Shown piece after piece: positions 8,087-16,147 of a stretch of 64,000 bases of DNA. The notes under the pieces were generated by a model. It made no database searches, had not been told where the DNA came from, and worked only from the letters and a program-made list of their open reading frames with translations. A program made the position numbers and the translations under genes. Each line of letters starts with the position of its first letter. Within the stretch, counting starts at the first letter, position 1. This stretch comes from VMDJ01 sp038146785 (GTDB taxonomy: Bacteria; Pseudomonadota; Gammaproteobacteria; Chromatiales; Chromatiaceae). The stretch is from contig JAYQSI010000016.1 in assembly GCA_038146785.1 (NCBI GenBank), forward strand, positions 798,242 to 862,241. The letters run 5' to 3'.

Positions 8087-8883
8087 GCGCGTTTACGATA
8101 ACGTCCTGTTTGTAACGCTTCTGCATTCTGTCGCCAAAAGGCGCGTGCTTGGCGTTGTAGATCGCAATGAATCTTAAGTCCTGCTGTTTGTGCATGCTCG
8201 TAAAAGGTATCGCGCTTTAAGTCAGGTAATGCGTGTTTATAGGCAAAAGCGATCGTGTTGCCGCCGGCGACCTGCAAATAAATCACCTGATCACCGAAGA
8301 CAGCATTGAGTGCTGCATGTGCTTTTTGGCTGTCGCGAAATTCACTCGCCCATTGATTGGCAACCAGTACGCCTTGATTGCTGAGCTTCTCAGCACAGGT
8401 GGCCATGAAAGCTTGCTGTGTTTGTAGTTCGTGTGCGCCATTCGCCTCATAGAGGTCGGTAAAGATCACGTCGTACGATGTCTGGCTTTGCTCGATGAAG
8501 TCATTTGCATCAGCACAATGCAGGGCAAGTTTGTCATGTGGCTCAAGGCCACAAGCCGATAAAGCGGCATCAATAACCAACTGACGGTGATCAACACCAT
8601 CAATCAAGCTGTCGGGAAATAGCTGATTAAGGGCATTGGCGAGTGTGCCGCCCCCTAAACCTAAAATGGCGAGCTGTTTTGGCGCAGCCAGCGTCAGTGG
8701 TGCGATCAGCATGCCATGCAGATACACATGCACGGGCGAGTAGGGGTGGCGGATATCGATGCAGCTCTGCTCGACATCGTTACCAAAGGTCAGCCAGCGT
8801 TGATGATCTTTAGCGCGGACTTGTACAACGCCAAAGTCATCGCGGCCGTAAAAAGTGATCTGTTCGGGTAAGGCTTGGCTCAC
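8083..8883 (-). CDS. Spermidine synthase-like methyltransferase-fold protein
   Basis: 266 residues with a Rossmann methyltransferase core. LAILGLGGGTLANAL near 72-86 is the glycine-rich nucleotide loop, GVDHRQLVIDAA follows, and YDVIFTDLYEA near 140 matches the spermidine synthase segment around its catalytic aspartate. The N-terminal beta domain typical of SpeE is short. Enzyme identity is unproven: many such proteins are spermidine-synthase-like enzymes of unknown substrate. It starts four bases inside the DUF302 gene's end, so the two form an operon. Confidence 0.75.
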   Translation of the reverse strand: MSQALPEQITFYGRDDFGVVQVRAKDHQRWLTFGNDVEQSCIDIRHPYSPVHVYLHGMLIAPLTLAAPKQLAILGLGGGTLANALNQLFPDSLIDGVDHRQLVIDAALSACGLEPHDKLALHCADANDFIEQSQTSYDVIFTDLYEANGAHELQTQQAFMATCAEKLSNQGVLVANQWASEFRDSQKAHAALNAVFGDQVIYLQVAGGNTIAFAYKHALPDLKRDTFYEHAQTAGLKIHCDLQRQARAFWRQNAEALQTGRYRKRA

Positions 8884-9269
8884 ACGCCAGCTAAGGTATC
8901 GGCAACGCGTTGCAACTTGGCGCGAGCTTCGCTGCCAATCTCACGAACGGTTTCATTCTCACTCAATGCGAGCACAGAAGCTGGGTCCATGAAGCTGACT
9001 ACTGTTGCATCACCCTCAGCGCGCATCACAAAGTTACAAGGCAATAAGGTGCCGGCATTGGGTTCTGCCTCGAGAACTCGCTCAGCAAGCTTGGGGTTAC
9101 ACGCACCCATGATGCGGTATGGCGCAATATCCTTATCCATTTTGGCCTTAAAAATGGCTTGAACGTCGATCTCGCTGACCACGCCAAGTTGTTCGCCCAT
9201 CAAGGTTTCACGGACCTTTTCGACCGCTTGATCAAAGGGGAGATTCAGGGTGAGGTTAAATTCGTACAT
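8880..9269 (-). CDS. DUF302 family protein
   Basis: 129 residues matching DUF302: an N-terminal FDQAVEKVRETLMGEQLGVVSEIDV, the central GACNPKLAERVLEAEP and LLPCNFVMR, then VSFMDP. The family is a small alpha/beta fold, often found near sulfur or metal redox genes, and function is not established. Two cysteines (in GACNP and LPCN) are typical. First gene of the leftward pair with the spermidine-synthase-like gene, and divergent from the sulfur-globule-like gene with about 150 bases between. Confidence 0.85.
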   Translation of the reverse strand: MYEFNLTLNLPFDQAVEKVRETLMGEQLGVVSEIDVQAIFKAKMDKDIAPYRIMGACNPKLAERVLEAEPNAGTLLPCNFVMRAEGDATVVSFMDPASVLALSENETVREIGSEARAKLQRVADTLAGV

Positions 9270-9298
9270 AGTTACTACCTTATGTAATTGAACTTTGA

Positions 9299-9315
9299 AT
9301 GACCGGGTCGGTCAT
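9299..9315. promoter_or_regulatory. Palindromic operator candidate between DUF302 and the sulfur-globule-like gene
   Basis: ATGACC-GGGTC-GGTCAT is a 17-base palindrome with perfect six-base arms, placed 30 bases upstream of the DUF302 start and 34 bases upstream of the extended -10 of the divergent gene. Its form resembles the TGACCG-CGGTCA sites bound by many TetR-family proteins. The regulator is unknown; a TetR gene lies at 13 kb. Confidence 0.5.
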
Positions 9316-9348
9316 ACGCAGGTTATTGATTTCAGACGCATCATACCC

Positions 9349-9357
9349 TGATATGAT
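9349..9357 (+). promoter_or_regulatory. Extended -10 promoter of the sulfur-globule-like gene
   Basis: TGA-TATGAT gives an extended -10 with a 5/6 hexamer. Transcription would start near 9364, just before the stem-loop at 9370. Confidence 0.55.
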
Positions 9358-9369
9358 GTCGGCACTGTA

Positions 9370-9399
9370 GATTAGCCCCAGATTTGACTTGGGCTAATC
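9370..9399 (+). promoter_or_regulatory. 5' leader stem-loop
   Basis: GATTAGCCC and GGGCTAATC are perfect nine-base arms around a 12-base loop, beginning about six bases after the inferred transcription start. A stem at the very 5' end is typical of messages protected from decay, as for abundant structural proteins. It has no U tract, so it is not a terminator. Confidence 0.55.
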
Positions 9400-9422
9400 G
9401 ATTGAAGCTATAGGAGCTCAGA

Positions 9423-10378
9423 ATGAAAAAGACTCAGTGGATCTCACGCATCCTCTCAGTGCTAGCACTGACCGGCTCGTCGGTCGTTATGGCAAATGAG
9501 GCTGCGCCAGCGGCACGGCACCGCAAGCGGCTGCGCCTGCGCAAGCAGCGCCTGGCCCATACAACTACGGTCCTAACTACACCCCAATGTCGAATCCATG
9601 GGGCGGTTACACCTACATGCCAAATCCGAATTACGGCAATGGTCCATCAATGCCTTGGGGTAACTCAGCACCTTATGGTGGCTATGGCCCATTCAACAAT
9701 GGTCCATTTGGTAACAGCGGCCCGTTTGGTGGTAATGGTCCATTTAATGGTGGTCCTTTCGGTAATAGCGGCCCATTTGGCAACAGTGGTCCATTCAATG
9801 GTGGCCCGTTCAGCGAAGACAGCAATCCATTTGGCAACATGTGGGGTGGTCAAAACCCACTGCAAAACCCATTCGATCACGGTGGTCGTTGGGCAGATGG
9901 TAACTTCCGTCCATGGAGCACCGGTCCATTCGAGCGCAACAAATGGAATGATCACCCAATGAAGAGCTTGCCTTGGGGTAGCTTCCCAGGTTGGGGCGAT
10001 GGTTTCTTTGGTGGCTTTGGTCCTGATTCTTGGAATGGTGTCACCCCATGGGGTAACGATGTGCCATTCCGTTGGATTGATCCAACCGATCCACGTTACA
10101 CCGTGGGTGAGATGTGGGACGACGCGATCAATACACCTAACTTAATGGGTCGTATGCCACCGGGTTGGACTGCGCCTTACATTAGCGTGCCTAACCCAAT
10201 CGACGTTGAGGAAGAGTTCGAGCGTAATGCACGTAAATTCCCAGACGAGATGCGTAAGATGTGGCAAGAAGGCTCATCTGACTTTGGTAATGGCGAAGGC
10301 GGTAACGGTGAAGGTGGCGAGCAACGTGCCTTTATTGAGCCAGTCGCGCCTGTTGAGCCGGTGGGTAAGATTTACTAA
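9423..10378 (+). CDS. Secreted Gly/Pro/Phe-repeat protein, sulfur-globule-protein-like (frameshift at about 9516)
   Basis: The gene opens with a signal peptide (MKKTQWISRILSVLALTGSS...VVMANEAAPA) in one frame. It continues in the -1 frame as an Ala/Pro/Gln linker, a Gly/Asn/Pro/Phe repeat block and an aromatic region rich in PWG and GGFG. One missing C near 9516 (CACGG instead of CACCGG) joins the halves into about 318 residues. The composition and export signal resemble sulfur globule envelope proteins (CV1/CV2) of sulfur bacteria, but it is larger and has a charged C-terminal third, so the name is a likeness only. A ribosome site TAGGAGCTC precedes ATG 9423. Confidence 0.65.
9686..9811 (+). 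repeat. Eight tandem GPF-type coding repeats
   Basis: Units of five or six residues begin with GPF: GPFNN, GPFGNS, GPFGGN, GPFNG, GPFGNS, GPFGNS, GPFNG, GPFSED. At the DNA level the repeats (GGTCCATTTGG...) are imperfect, so the array is old enough to have drifted. Confidence 0.85.
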
Positions 10379-10398
10379 TCGCACCACAGCGAAATAAG

Positions 10399-10430
10399 AA
10401 AGCCGGATGAGAAATCATCCGGCTTTTTTT
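10399..10430 (+). terminator. Intrinsic terminator after the sulfur-globule-like gene
   Basis: AAGCCGGATGA-GAAA-TCATCCGGCTT is an 11-bp perfect stem with a GAAA tetraloop and seven U residues. Confidence 0.95.
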
Positions 10431-10437
10431 ATGCGCA

Positions 10438-10461
10438 GAAAAAAGGCGCCTTGCGGCGCCT
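10438..10461 (-). terminator. Intrinsic terminator after argA
   Basis: Read leftward: AGGCGCC-GCAA-GGCGCCT followed by six T. It lies five bases after the argA stop, back to back with the rightward terminator. Confidence 0.9.
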
Positions 10462-10465
10462 CTAT

Positions 10466-11774
10466 TTATAGCTTTTTACTAAATACCCGGCTTTTACGTT
10501 GCCAGTTATACAGATCACGTTTGCGCTTCGGTAAGGCGCTCACATCACTTGGCATAAAGCCTTGCTCTCTAAACCAGTGACTAGTGCGTGTGCTGAGGAC
10601 AAACATACTGTCGAGCTTTTGTTGCTTTGCATCAGCTTCGATGTGGTTCAGTAATGACTCGCCACGGCCAGTCCCCTGATAGTTAGGGCTGACGACAAAG
10701 CAAGCCACTTCTGCGGTCGATTCTTTTTCGAAAGGATAGAGCGCAGCGCACGCAATAATGCTGCCGTCACATTCAATCACAGGTGAAGCAGTTAATCTCT
10801 TGCTCAAGCTTTTCACGTGAACGTTTCACTAAAGCGCCTGACGCTTCAAGTGGCTCGATCAATTCGAGAATGCCGCCAACATCATCGATAGTGGCAGGAC
10901 GCGTTTGTTCAAACGGCTCTTGCGTGATCAGCAAGCCAGAGCCTTCGCGTGTAAATAGCTCACTCAGAATCGCACCATCATCTAGACGATTCAGAATATG
11001 CGTGCGTTTTACACCGGCACGACAAGCTGCCGCCGCGTTCGTTAGTAGACGACGTTGATCTTCAGTGAGCGACTTGCGACGTGCTAATACAGCATCGACT
11101 TCTTTGGTCACTAAGCTGTTTATGCTTGCCGGTAACTTAAGTTTACCTTCGGTGAGATAAATCAATTTATCGGCATGCAAAGCAACAGCGACAGCTGAGG
11201 CCACATCCGGTGCGCTTAAGTTAAAGGCTTCGCCTGTCGGTGAATAACCAAGTGGTGGAACCAACACGACAGAGTTCGCATCGAGCTGTGCACGAATGGC
11301 ATCCGCATTCACTTTGCGAACTTCGCCGGTATGTAAGTAATCCACACCATCGACAATGCCAATCGGTTTAGCGGTGACATGATTACCTGAGGCAACACGA
11401 ATCGCTGTGCCTGCCATCGGCGAGTTGTTCAATCCCATCGAAAGCAATGCTTCGATCTCGACACGCACATTACCGGCAGCATCTTTAACGCACTGCAGTG
11501 CTTGCTCATCTGTGATGCGCAAACCGTTATGTAGCTGAATCTTGGCGCCACGTAGCGCAAGACGTTCTTCGATTTGTGGGCGTGCGCCAGGCACAAGTAC
11601 CAGCTTCATGCCCAAACCATTAAGCAGGGCAACGTCATACATTAGGTAAGCAAAATCGCTATCGGTGATCGCTTCGCCATCAAACGACACGACCAACACC
11701 TTGCCACGATGAGCATGGATGTAAGGCGATGATTGTCTAAACCATTCAACAAATTGTGCGTTTTGTTTTGCCAT
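10466..11774 (-). CDS. argA: N-acetylglutamate synthase (frameshift at 10781)
   Basis: First step of arginine synthesis: acetyl-CoA plus glutamate to N-acetylglutamate. Residues 1 to about 290 are an amino-acid-kinase domain (VLVVSFDGEAI, VPGARPQIEERL, PPLGYSPTGEAFN), which binds the arginine inhibitor. The rest is a GNAT acetyltransferase domain with the CoA loop SPNYQGTGRGESLL. The two lie in different frames: an extra base at 10781 splits INCFT from VIECDGSIIACAA. Removing it restores about 435 residues, near the 443 of E. coli ArgA. ATG 11774 is used; a TTG four codons upstream is weaker. argE lies 62 bases upstream on the same strand. Confidence 0.9.
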
Positions 11775-11835
11775 GAGGAACGTCAAAAATTAATTAAGGA
11801 TCAAAGATATAGCAGTGCTTCACACTTTGGAAGCA

Positions 11836-12981
11836 TTAACAGCAGTATTCGCGCACTAAAGACTTAATGATCTCGATACCTTTCTTGGCTTGATCATGCG
11901 AGACAAACTCATTCGGTTGATGAGCTTGATCAATTGAGCCCGGCCCCATGATCACGGTATCCATACCCAATGCATTCAAGAAGGGACCTTCGGTACCAAA
12001 GGCAACGGCTTGGGCTTTGTTGCCGGTGAGTGCTTCGGTGCTACGAATGATCGGCGCATTGGCATCGGTTTCCATGGCGGGGATGCCTTCGAATAACGAG
12101 ACGCGCTCAAGCTTAAGTCCGGTGCTTGCGAGAGCATCTGCTAAGCGATGATCAATCTCTTCACGCAAAGCTTCGATATCCATGCCGGGTAGTGGGCGAA
12201 TATCAAAGTGCAGCTCGCAATGCGCGCAGATACGATTTGGATTATCACCACCATGAATGTGACCCAAGTTGACGGTCGGTACATCGATCTCAAACATCGG
12301 GTTGTGATAACGCTGTTGCAATGATTGACGCCACTGCATCAGTTCACCGATCACGGTATACATGCCATCTAGCGCGTTATTACCTAGCGCAGGATTGCTC
12401 GAGTGACCTGAGCGACCGGTTAAACGAATGGCTTCCATCGCAATGCCTTTATGCATACGAATCGGTTTGAGTTCGGTCGGTTCGCCAATCACCGCATGGC
12501 GACCTAGCTGACGTTGTGCATCGAGCAAGCTGCGCGCACCGCACATGCTGCTTTCTTCATCAGCGGTTGCCAGAATGACCAGTGGCTTTTTTAATTGCTT
12601 CAGATCGATATCACGTAGCGCTTCGAGTACCACAGCAAAGAAGCCTTTCATGTCACAGGTGCCTAAGCCATACCACTTGTGATTGTCATCGAGTAACTTG
12701 AAAGGATCGCTATTCCACTTGCCATCGTCATACGGCACGGTATCGGTGTGACCAGAGAGGACTAAGCCATCAGGACCGCTACCAATACTTGCAATGAGAT
12801 TGTATTTGCCCGGGAAGCCTTCGATCGGCATCACTTCAACCGTAAACCCAGCGGCTTTAGTCCAATCGGCTAAGCGTTGAATCACAGCTTCATTTGATTG
12901 ATCCCAATGTGGACTGACACTGCTCACAGAAGGGCAAGCAATCAGTTGCTGCATCATGGTTTCGATTTTGGGGTAGGGCAT
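11836..12981 (-). CDS. argE: Acetylornithine deacetylase
   Basis: 381 residues of the M20 metallopeptidase family, which removes the acetyl group from N-acetylornithine. Metal ligands lie in SGHTDTVPYDDGKW (near 76-89), GLGTCDMKGFFA and ADEESSMCGA. GRSGHSSNP marks the dimerisation/lid domain and the last ligand is in DQAHQPNEF near the C-terminus. Its start overlaps the end of the neighbouring tetR by none but sits nine bases after it, and argA follows, so tetR-argE-argA read as one unit. ArgE, not ArgJ, with ArgA means the linear rather than the cyclic pathway. Confidence 0.93.
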   Translation of the reverse strand: MPYPKIETMMQQLIACPSVSSVSPHWDQSNEAVIQRLADWTKAAGFTVEVMPIEGFPGKYNLIASIGSGPDGLVLSGHTDTVPYDDGKWNSDPFKLLDDNHKWYGLGTCDMKGFFAVVLEALRDIDLKQLKKPLVILATADEESSMCGARSLLDAQRQLGRHAVIGEPTELKPIRMHKGIAMEAIRLTGRSGHSSNPALGNNALDGMYTVIGELMQWRQSLQQRYHNPMFEIDVPTVNLGHIHGGDNPNRICAHCELHFDIRPLPGMDIEALREEIDHRLADALASTGLKLERVSLFEGIPAMETDANAPIIRSTEALTGNKAQAVAFGTEGPFLNALGMDTVIMGPGSIDQAHQPNEFVSHDQAKKGIEIIKSLVREYCC

Positions 12982-12990
12982 TTTTAATCT

Positions 12991-13581
12991 CTAGAGACAG
13001 CTATCTTCGCCGTCGACGAGTTGGTTGATCATGCTGAGCATACGATCTCGCTCTCGTCTTAGGAAGCCGGCATCGCGATGGACATGTGAGACCACACTGA
13101 TACCTTGTCCCATCGCGATCACGCGCAGGGCTAATTCATGCGAGCGACCGGCAAAACCCAGCTCATCAAATTGTTCAGCCAACCAAGCTTCAAATACCTT
13201 AAAAAGGTTCTCAGCTTCTTCTTGTAACTCGGGATCGTTTTTACCCAGCTCGATATTCAGCGAGCCCATCGGGCAGCCAAATCGGGTGAGTGAGTCGGCG
13301 CTATCTTCGAGGATATTCACAAAGCGATGAAGTCGTTCGATGGGGGTGCGGTATTTACCTGACCAGTCATCGAGCATGGCGGCTATGCGCTCGGTGCGAT
13401 GTCGGATCGCTGCGACCAAAATCTCATCTTTGGTTTTGAAGTAGTAGTAGATATTGCCGCGCGGGATATTGGTCGCATCCACCACATCGGTAAATGAGGT
13501 GTTGTGATATCCCTGGTGGTAAAACAGGCGATTCGCCGCATCAATGATGCGTTGACGGGTGCGTTCACTCTTTTTGGCCAT
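12991..13581 (-). CDS. TetR-family transcriptional regulator
   Basis: 196 residues. The N-terminal helix-turn-helix has the TetR pattern: RQRIIDAANRLFYHQGYHNT, then TDVVDATNIPRGNIYYYFKTKDEIL (about 30-54). The ligand domain has FGCPMGSLNIEL near 103-114; a cysteine at this place is typical of the NemR/YxaF/AcuR branch, some of which sense electrophiles or oxidants. Effector unknown. A palindrome at 13605-13627 immediately upstream is a likely autoregulatory site. It is the first gene of a unit with argE and argA. Confidence 0.88.
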   Translation of the reverse strand: MAKKSERTRQRIIDAANRLFYHQGYHNTSFTDVVDATNIPRGNIYYYFKTKDEILVAAIRHRTERIAAMLDDWSGKYRTPIERLHRFVNILEDSADSLTRFGCPMGSLNIELGKNDPELQEEAENLFKVFEAWLAEQFDELGFAGRSHELALRVIAMGQGISVVSHVHRDAGFLRRERDRMLSMINQLVDGEDSCL

Positions 13582-13604
13582 AATCTTTTAGTATGAATGT
13601 ACGA

Positions 13605-13627
13605 TTTTCGCTCAGTATAGGCGAAAA
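13605..13627. promoter_or_regulatory. Palindrome between tetR and ilvD
   Basis: TTTTCGC-N9-GCGAAAA, perfect seven-base arms, 24 bases upstream of the tetR start. The size and position suit a TetR dimer operator controlling tetR-argE-argA. It also lies upstream of the ilvD promoter. Confidence 0.5.
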
Positions 13628-13641
13628 CCCGGGAATCGTAA

Positions 13642-13671
13642 TTGCTTTGAACCCGTTAGGGGTCGGATAAT
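13642..13671 (+). promoter_or_regulatory. Candidate sigma-70 promoter of ilvD
   Basis: TTGCTT (-35), 18-base spacer, GATAAT (-10, 5/6). The start would be near 13678, about 30 bases before the ilvD start. Confidence 0.5.
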
Positions 13672-13708
13672 GCTCGTCTTTTGAAGCAAAACGGCGGAGA
13701 CCTCAAAA

Positions 13709-15544
13709 ATGCCTCAATACCGTTCGAAAACCTCTACCGCAGGCCGCAACATGGCAGGTGCGCGCGCTTTATGGCGAGCCACTGGTATGAAGGACGACGA
13801 TTTCCATAAGCCCATTATCGCAGTCGCTAACTCATTCACTCAGTTCGTTCCGGGCCACGTCCATTTAAAAGATATGGGTCAGCTCGTAGCTCGTGAGATC
13901 GAAAAGGCGGGCGGCGTTGCGAAAGAATTCAACACCATTGCAGTCGATGACGGTATCGCGATGGGTCACGACGGCATGCTTTACTCATTACCTTCGCGCG
14001 ACATCATTGCCGATAGCGTTGAGTACATGGTGAACGCGCATTGCGCAGATGCGATCGTGTGTATCTCGAACTGCGACAAAATCACCCCGGGAATGTTGAT
14101 GGCGTCGATGCGTTTGAACATCCCTGTGATTTTCGTTACCGGTGGTCCAATGGAAGCCGGTAAAACCAAACTCGCTGAGCATAAGCTCGACCTCGTTGAT
14201 GCGATGGTGCTTGCGGCAGATCCGAAAGCGTCGGATGAGCAAGTGGATATCGTTGAGCGTTCGGCTTGTCCGACCTGTGGTTCGTGCTCGGGTATGTTTA
14301 CCGCAAACTCAATGAACTGTTTGGCGGAAGCCTTAGGTTTGGCGTTGCCAGGTAACGGTACTGTTGTCGCTACTCACGCTGATCGTGAGCACCTGTTCTT
14401 AGAAGCCGGTCGTCGTATCGTGGATATGGCTAAGGATTATTACGAGAACGATAACGAGCGCATCTTGCCACGCAGTGTTGGCTTTAAAGCGTTTGAAAAT
14501 GCGATCACTCTAGATATCGCGATGGGTGGTTCAACCAATACCATCCTGCACTTGTTAGCGATTGCCCAAGAAGCGGAAATTGATTTCACCTTGGCAGATA
14601 TCGATCGTATGTCTCGCGTGGTACCGCAGCTCTGTAAGGTTGCACCGAATACACCTAAGTATCACATCGAGGATGTGCATCGTGCTGGTGGCATCATGGC
14701 AATCTTGGGTGAGCTAGATCGCGCCGGTAAATTGCATACTGATGTGCCGCATGTGGGTGGCGAGAGCATGGGCGCTGTTTTAGATCAGTGGGACATCATG
14801 CGTTCACCGTCTGATGAGGTGAAGAAGTTCTATATGGCAGGTCCTGCGGGTATTCCAACGCAAGTGGCCTTTAGCCAAGACACCCGTTGGCCATCGCTAG
14901 ATGATGACCGTAAGGAAGGTTGTGTTCGCTCAATTGAGAATGCGTATTCGCAAGAGGGTGGTCTAGCCGTTTTATTTGGCAACTTGGCTGAAGATGGCTG
15001 TGTGGTGAAAACCGCCGGTGTGGATGAATCTATTTTGGTCTTCGAAGGCCCTGCGCATGTCACCGAATCGCAAGATGAAGCGGTTGATCACATCCTGAAT
15101 GATCAAGTGAAAGCCGGTGATGTGGTGATTGTGCGTTACGAGGGTCCTAAAGGTGGTCCGGGTATGCAGGAGATGCTGTATCCAACCTCTTACATCAAGT
15201 CGAAAGGCCTTGGTAAAGCGTGCGCGCTTTTGACGGATGGTCGTTTCTCAGGTGGTACTTCAGGTCTATCGATTGGTCATGCTTCACCAGAGGCTGCTGG
15301 TGGCGGCAACATCGGTTTGGTGCGTGATGGCGATATGATCCGTATCGACATTCCCAATCGCTCTATCGATGTGTTGATCGATGAGACTGAGTTGGCAGCG
15401 CGTCGTGCAGAACAAGACAAGAAAGGTTGGAAGCCAGCTAAAGATCGTCCGCGTGCAGTGTCAGCTGCGTTAAAGGCGTATGCATTGTTGGCAACCGCTG
15501 CAGACAAAGGCGCGGTTCGCGACCTTTCTCAACTCGAAAAATAA
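13709..15544 (+). CDS. ilvD: Dihydroxyacid dehydratase
   Basis: 611 residues, full length for the E. coli type. It dehydrates dihydroxy acids to the keto acids in valine and isoleucine synthesis. Iron-sulfur cysteines lie in ISNCDKITPG near residue 122 and in CPTCGSCSGMFTANSMNC near 190-207. A GGAG ribosome site is about ten bases upstream. dcd follows after nine bases, an unusual partner that probably just shares the transcript. It supplies the step missing from the ilvBHC cluster at 39-43 kb. Confidence 0.97.
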   Translation: MPQYRSKTSTAGRNMAGARALWRATGMKDDDFHKPIIAVANSFTQFVPGHVHLKDMGQLVAREIEKAGGVAKEFNTIAVDDGIAMGHDGMLYSLPSRDIIADSVEYMVNAHCADAIVCISNCDKITPGMLMASMRLNIPVIFVTGGPMEAGKTKLAEHKLDLVDAMVLAADPKASDEQVDIVERSACPTCGSCSGMFTANSMNCLAEALGLALPGNGTVVATHADREHLFLEAGRRIVDMAKDYYENDNERILPRSVGFKAFENAITLDIAMGGSTNTILHLLAIAQEAEIDFTLADIDRMSRVVPQLCKVAPNTPKYHIEDVHRAGGIMAILGELDRAGKLHTDVPHVGGESMGAVLDQWDIMRSPSDEVKKFYMAGPAGIPTQVAFSQDTRWPSLDDDRKEGCVRSIENAYSQEGGLAVLFGNLAEDGCVVKTAGVDESILVFEGPAHVTESQDEAVDHILNDQVKAGDVVIVRYEGPKGGPGMQEMLYPTSYIKSKGLGKACALLTDGRFSGGTSGLSIGHASPEAAGGGNIGLVRDGDMIRIDIPNRSIDVLIDETELAARRAEQDKKGWKPAKDRPRAVSAALKAYALLATAADKGAVRDLSQLEK

Positions 15545-15553
15545 GGAACACGC

Positions 15554-16147
15554 ATGAGACTTTGCGATCGCGACATCATCAAATCACTCGATGAGGGTCA
15601 TATTTCGATCACCCCGCGTCCTGATAATGCAAAGATCAGTGGCGTCAGTGTCGATCTTCGCTTAGGTCATCAGTTCCGCGTCTTTAGCTCACACACCATT
15701 CCGTATATCGATTTATCTGGCACCAAAGAGTCAGTGAATAAAGCGGTTGAGAAGGTGATGGGTGATGAGATTTATGTCTCAGATGAAGAGACCTTTGTCT
15801 TGCATCCGGGTGAGCTGGCATTAGGCATCACCTTAGAGTCAATCTCACTACCAGATGATTTGGTGGGATGGCTTGATGGCCGTTCAAGTTTGGCGCGATT
15901 GGGTTTGATGGTTCACGTCACTGCACATCGAATCGATCCAGGTTGGGATGGCAATATCGTGTTGGAGTTCTTTAACTCAGGTAAGTTACCGCTCGCCTTG
16001 CGTCCGGGTATGGGTATTGGTGCGATGAGTTTTGAGACCTTGTCTGGCCCTGCAGAGCGTCCTTATACCAAGCGTGAAGATGCGAAATACCGACATCAAT
16101 CAGGTCCGTTGGCATCACGTATCAGTGATGATGAGAAAGGCGATTAA
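15554..16147 (+). CDS. dcd: dCTP deaminase
   Basis: 197 residues. Converts dCTP to dUTP, feeding thymidylate synthesis. The conserved start MRLCDRDIIKSLDEG, the substrate segment GRSSLARLGLMVHVTAHRID (near 113-132) and the trimer/C-terminal lid YRHQSGPLASR are all present. AAGGA precedes the start. Its TAA stop is interlocked with the stop of the convergent gene in the shared tetranucleotide TTAA. Confidence 0.96.
   Translation: MRLCDRDIIKSLDEGHISITPRPDNAKISGVSVDLRLGHQFRVFSSHTIPYIDLSGTKESVNKAVEKVMGDEIYVSDEETFVLHPGELALGITLESISLPDDLVGWLDGRSSLARLGLMVHVTAHRIDPGWDGNIVLEFFNSGKLPLALRPGMGIGAMSFETLSGPAERPYTKREDAKYRHQSGPLASRISDDEKGD

Noticed and set aside
9500..9530. Programmed frameshift in the sulfur-globule-like gene
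   Set aside because: No slippery heptamer or pseudoknot; a single missing C in CACCGG explains it and matches the indel pattern elsewhere.
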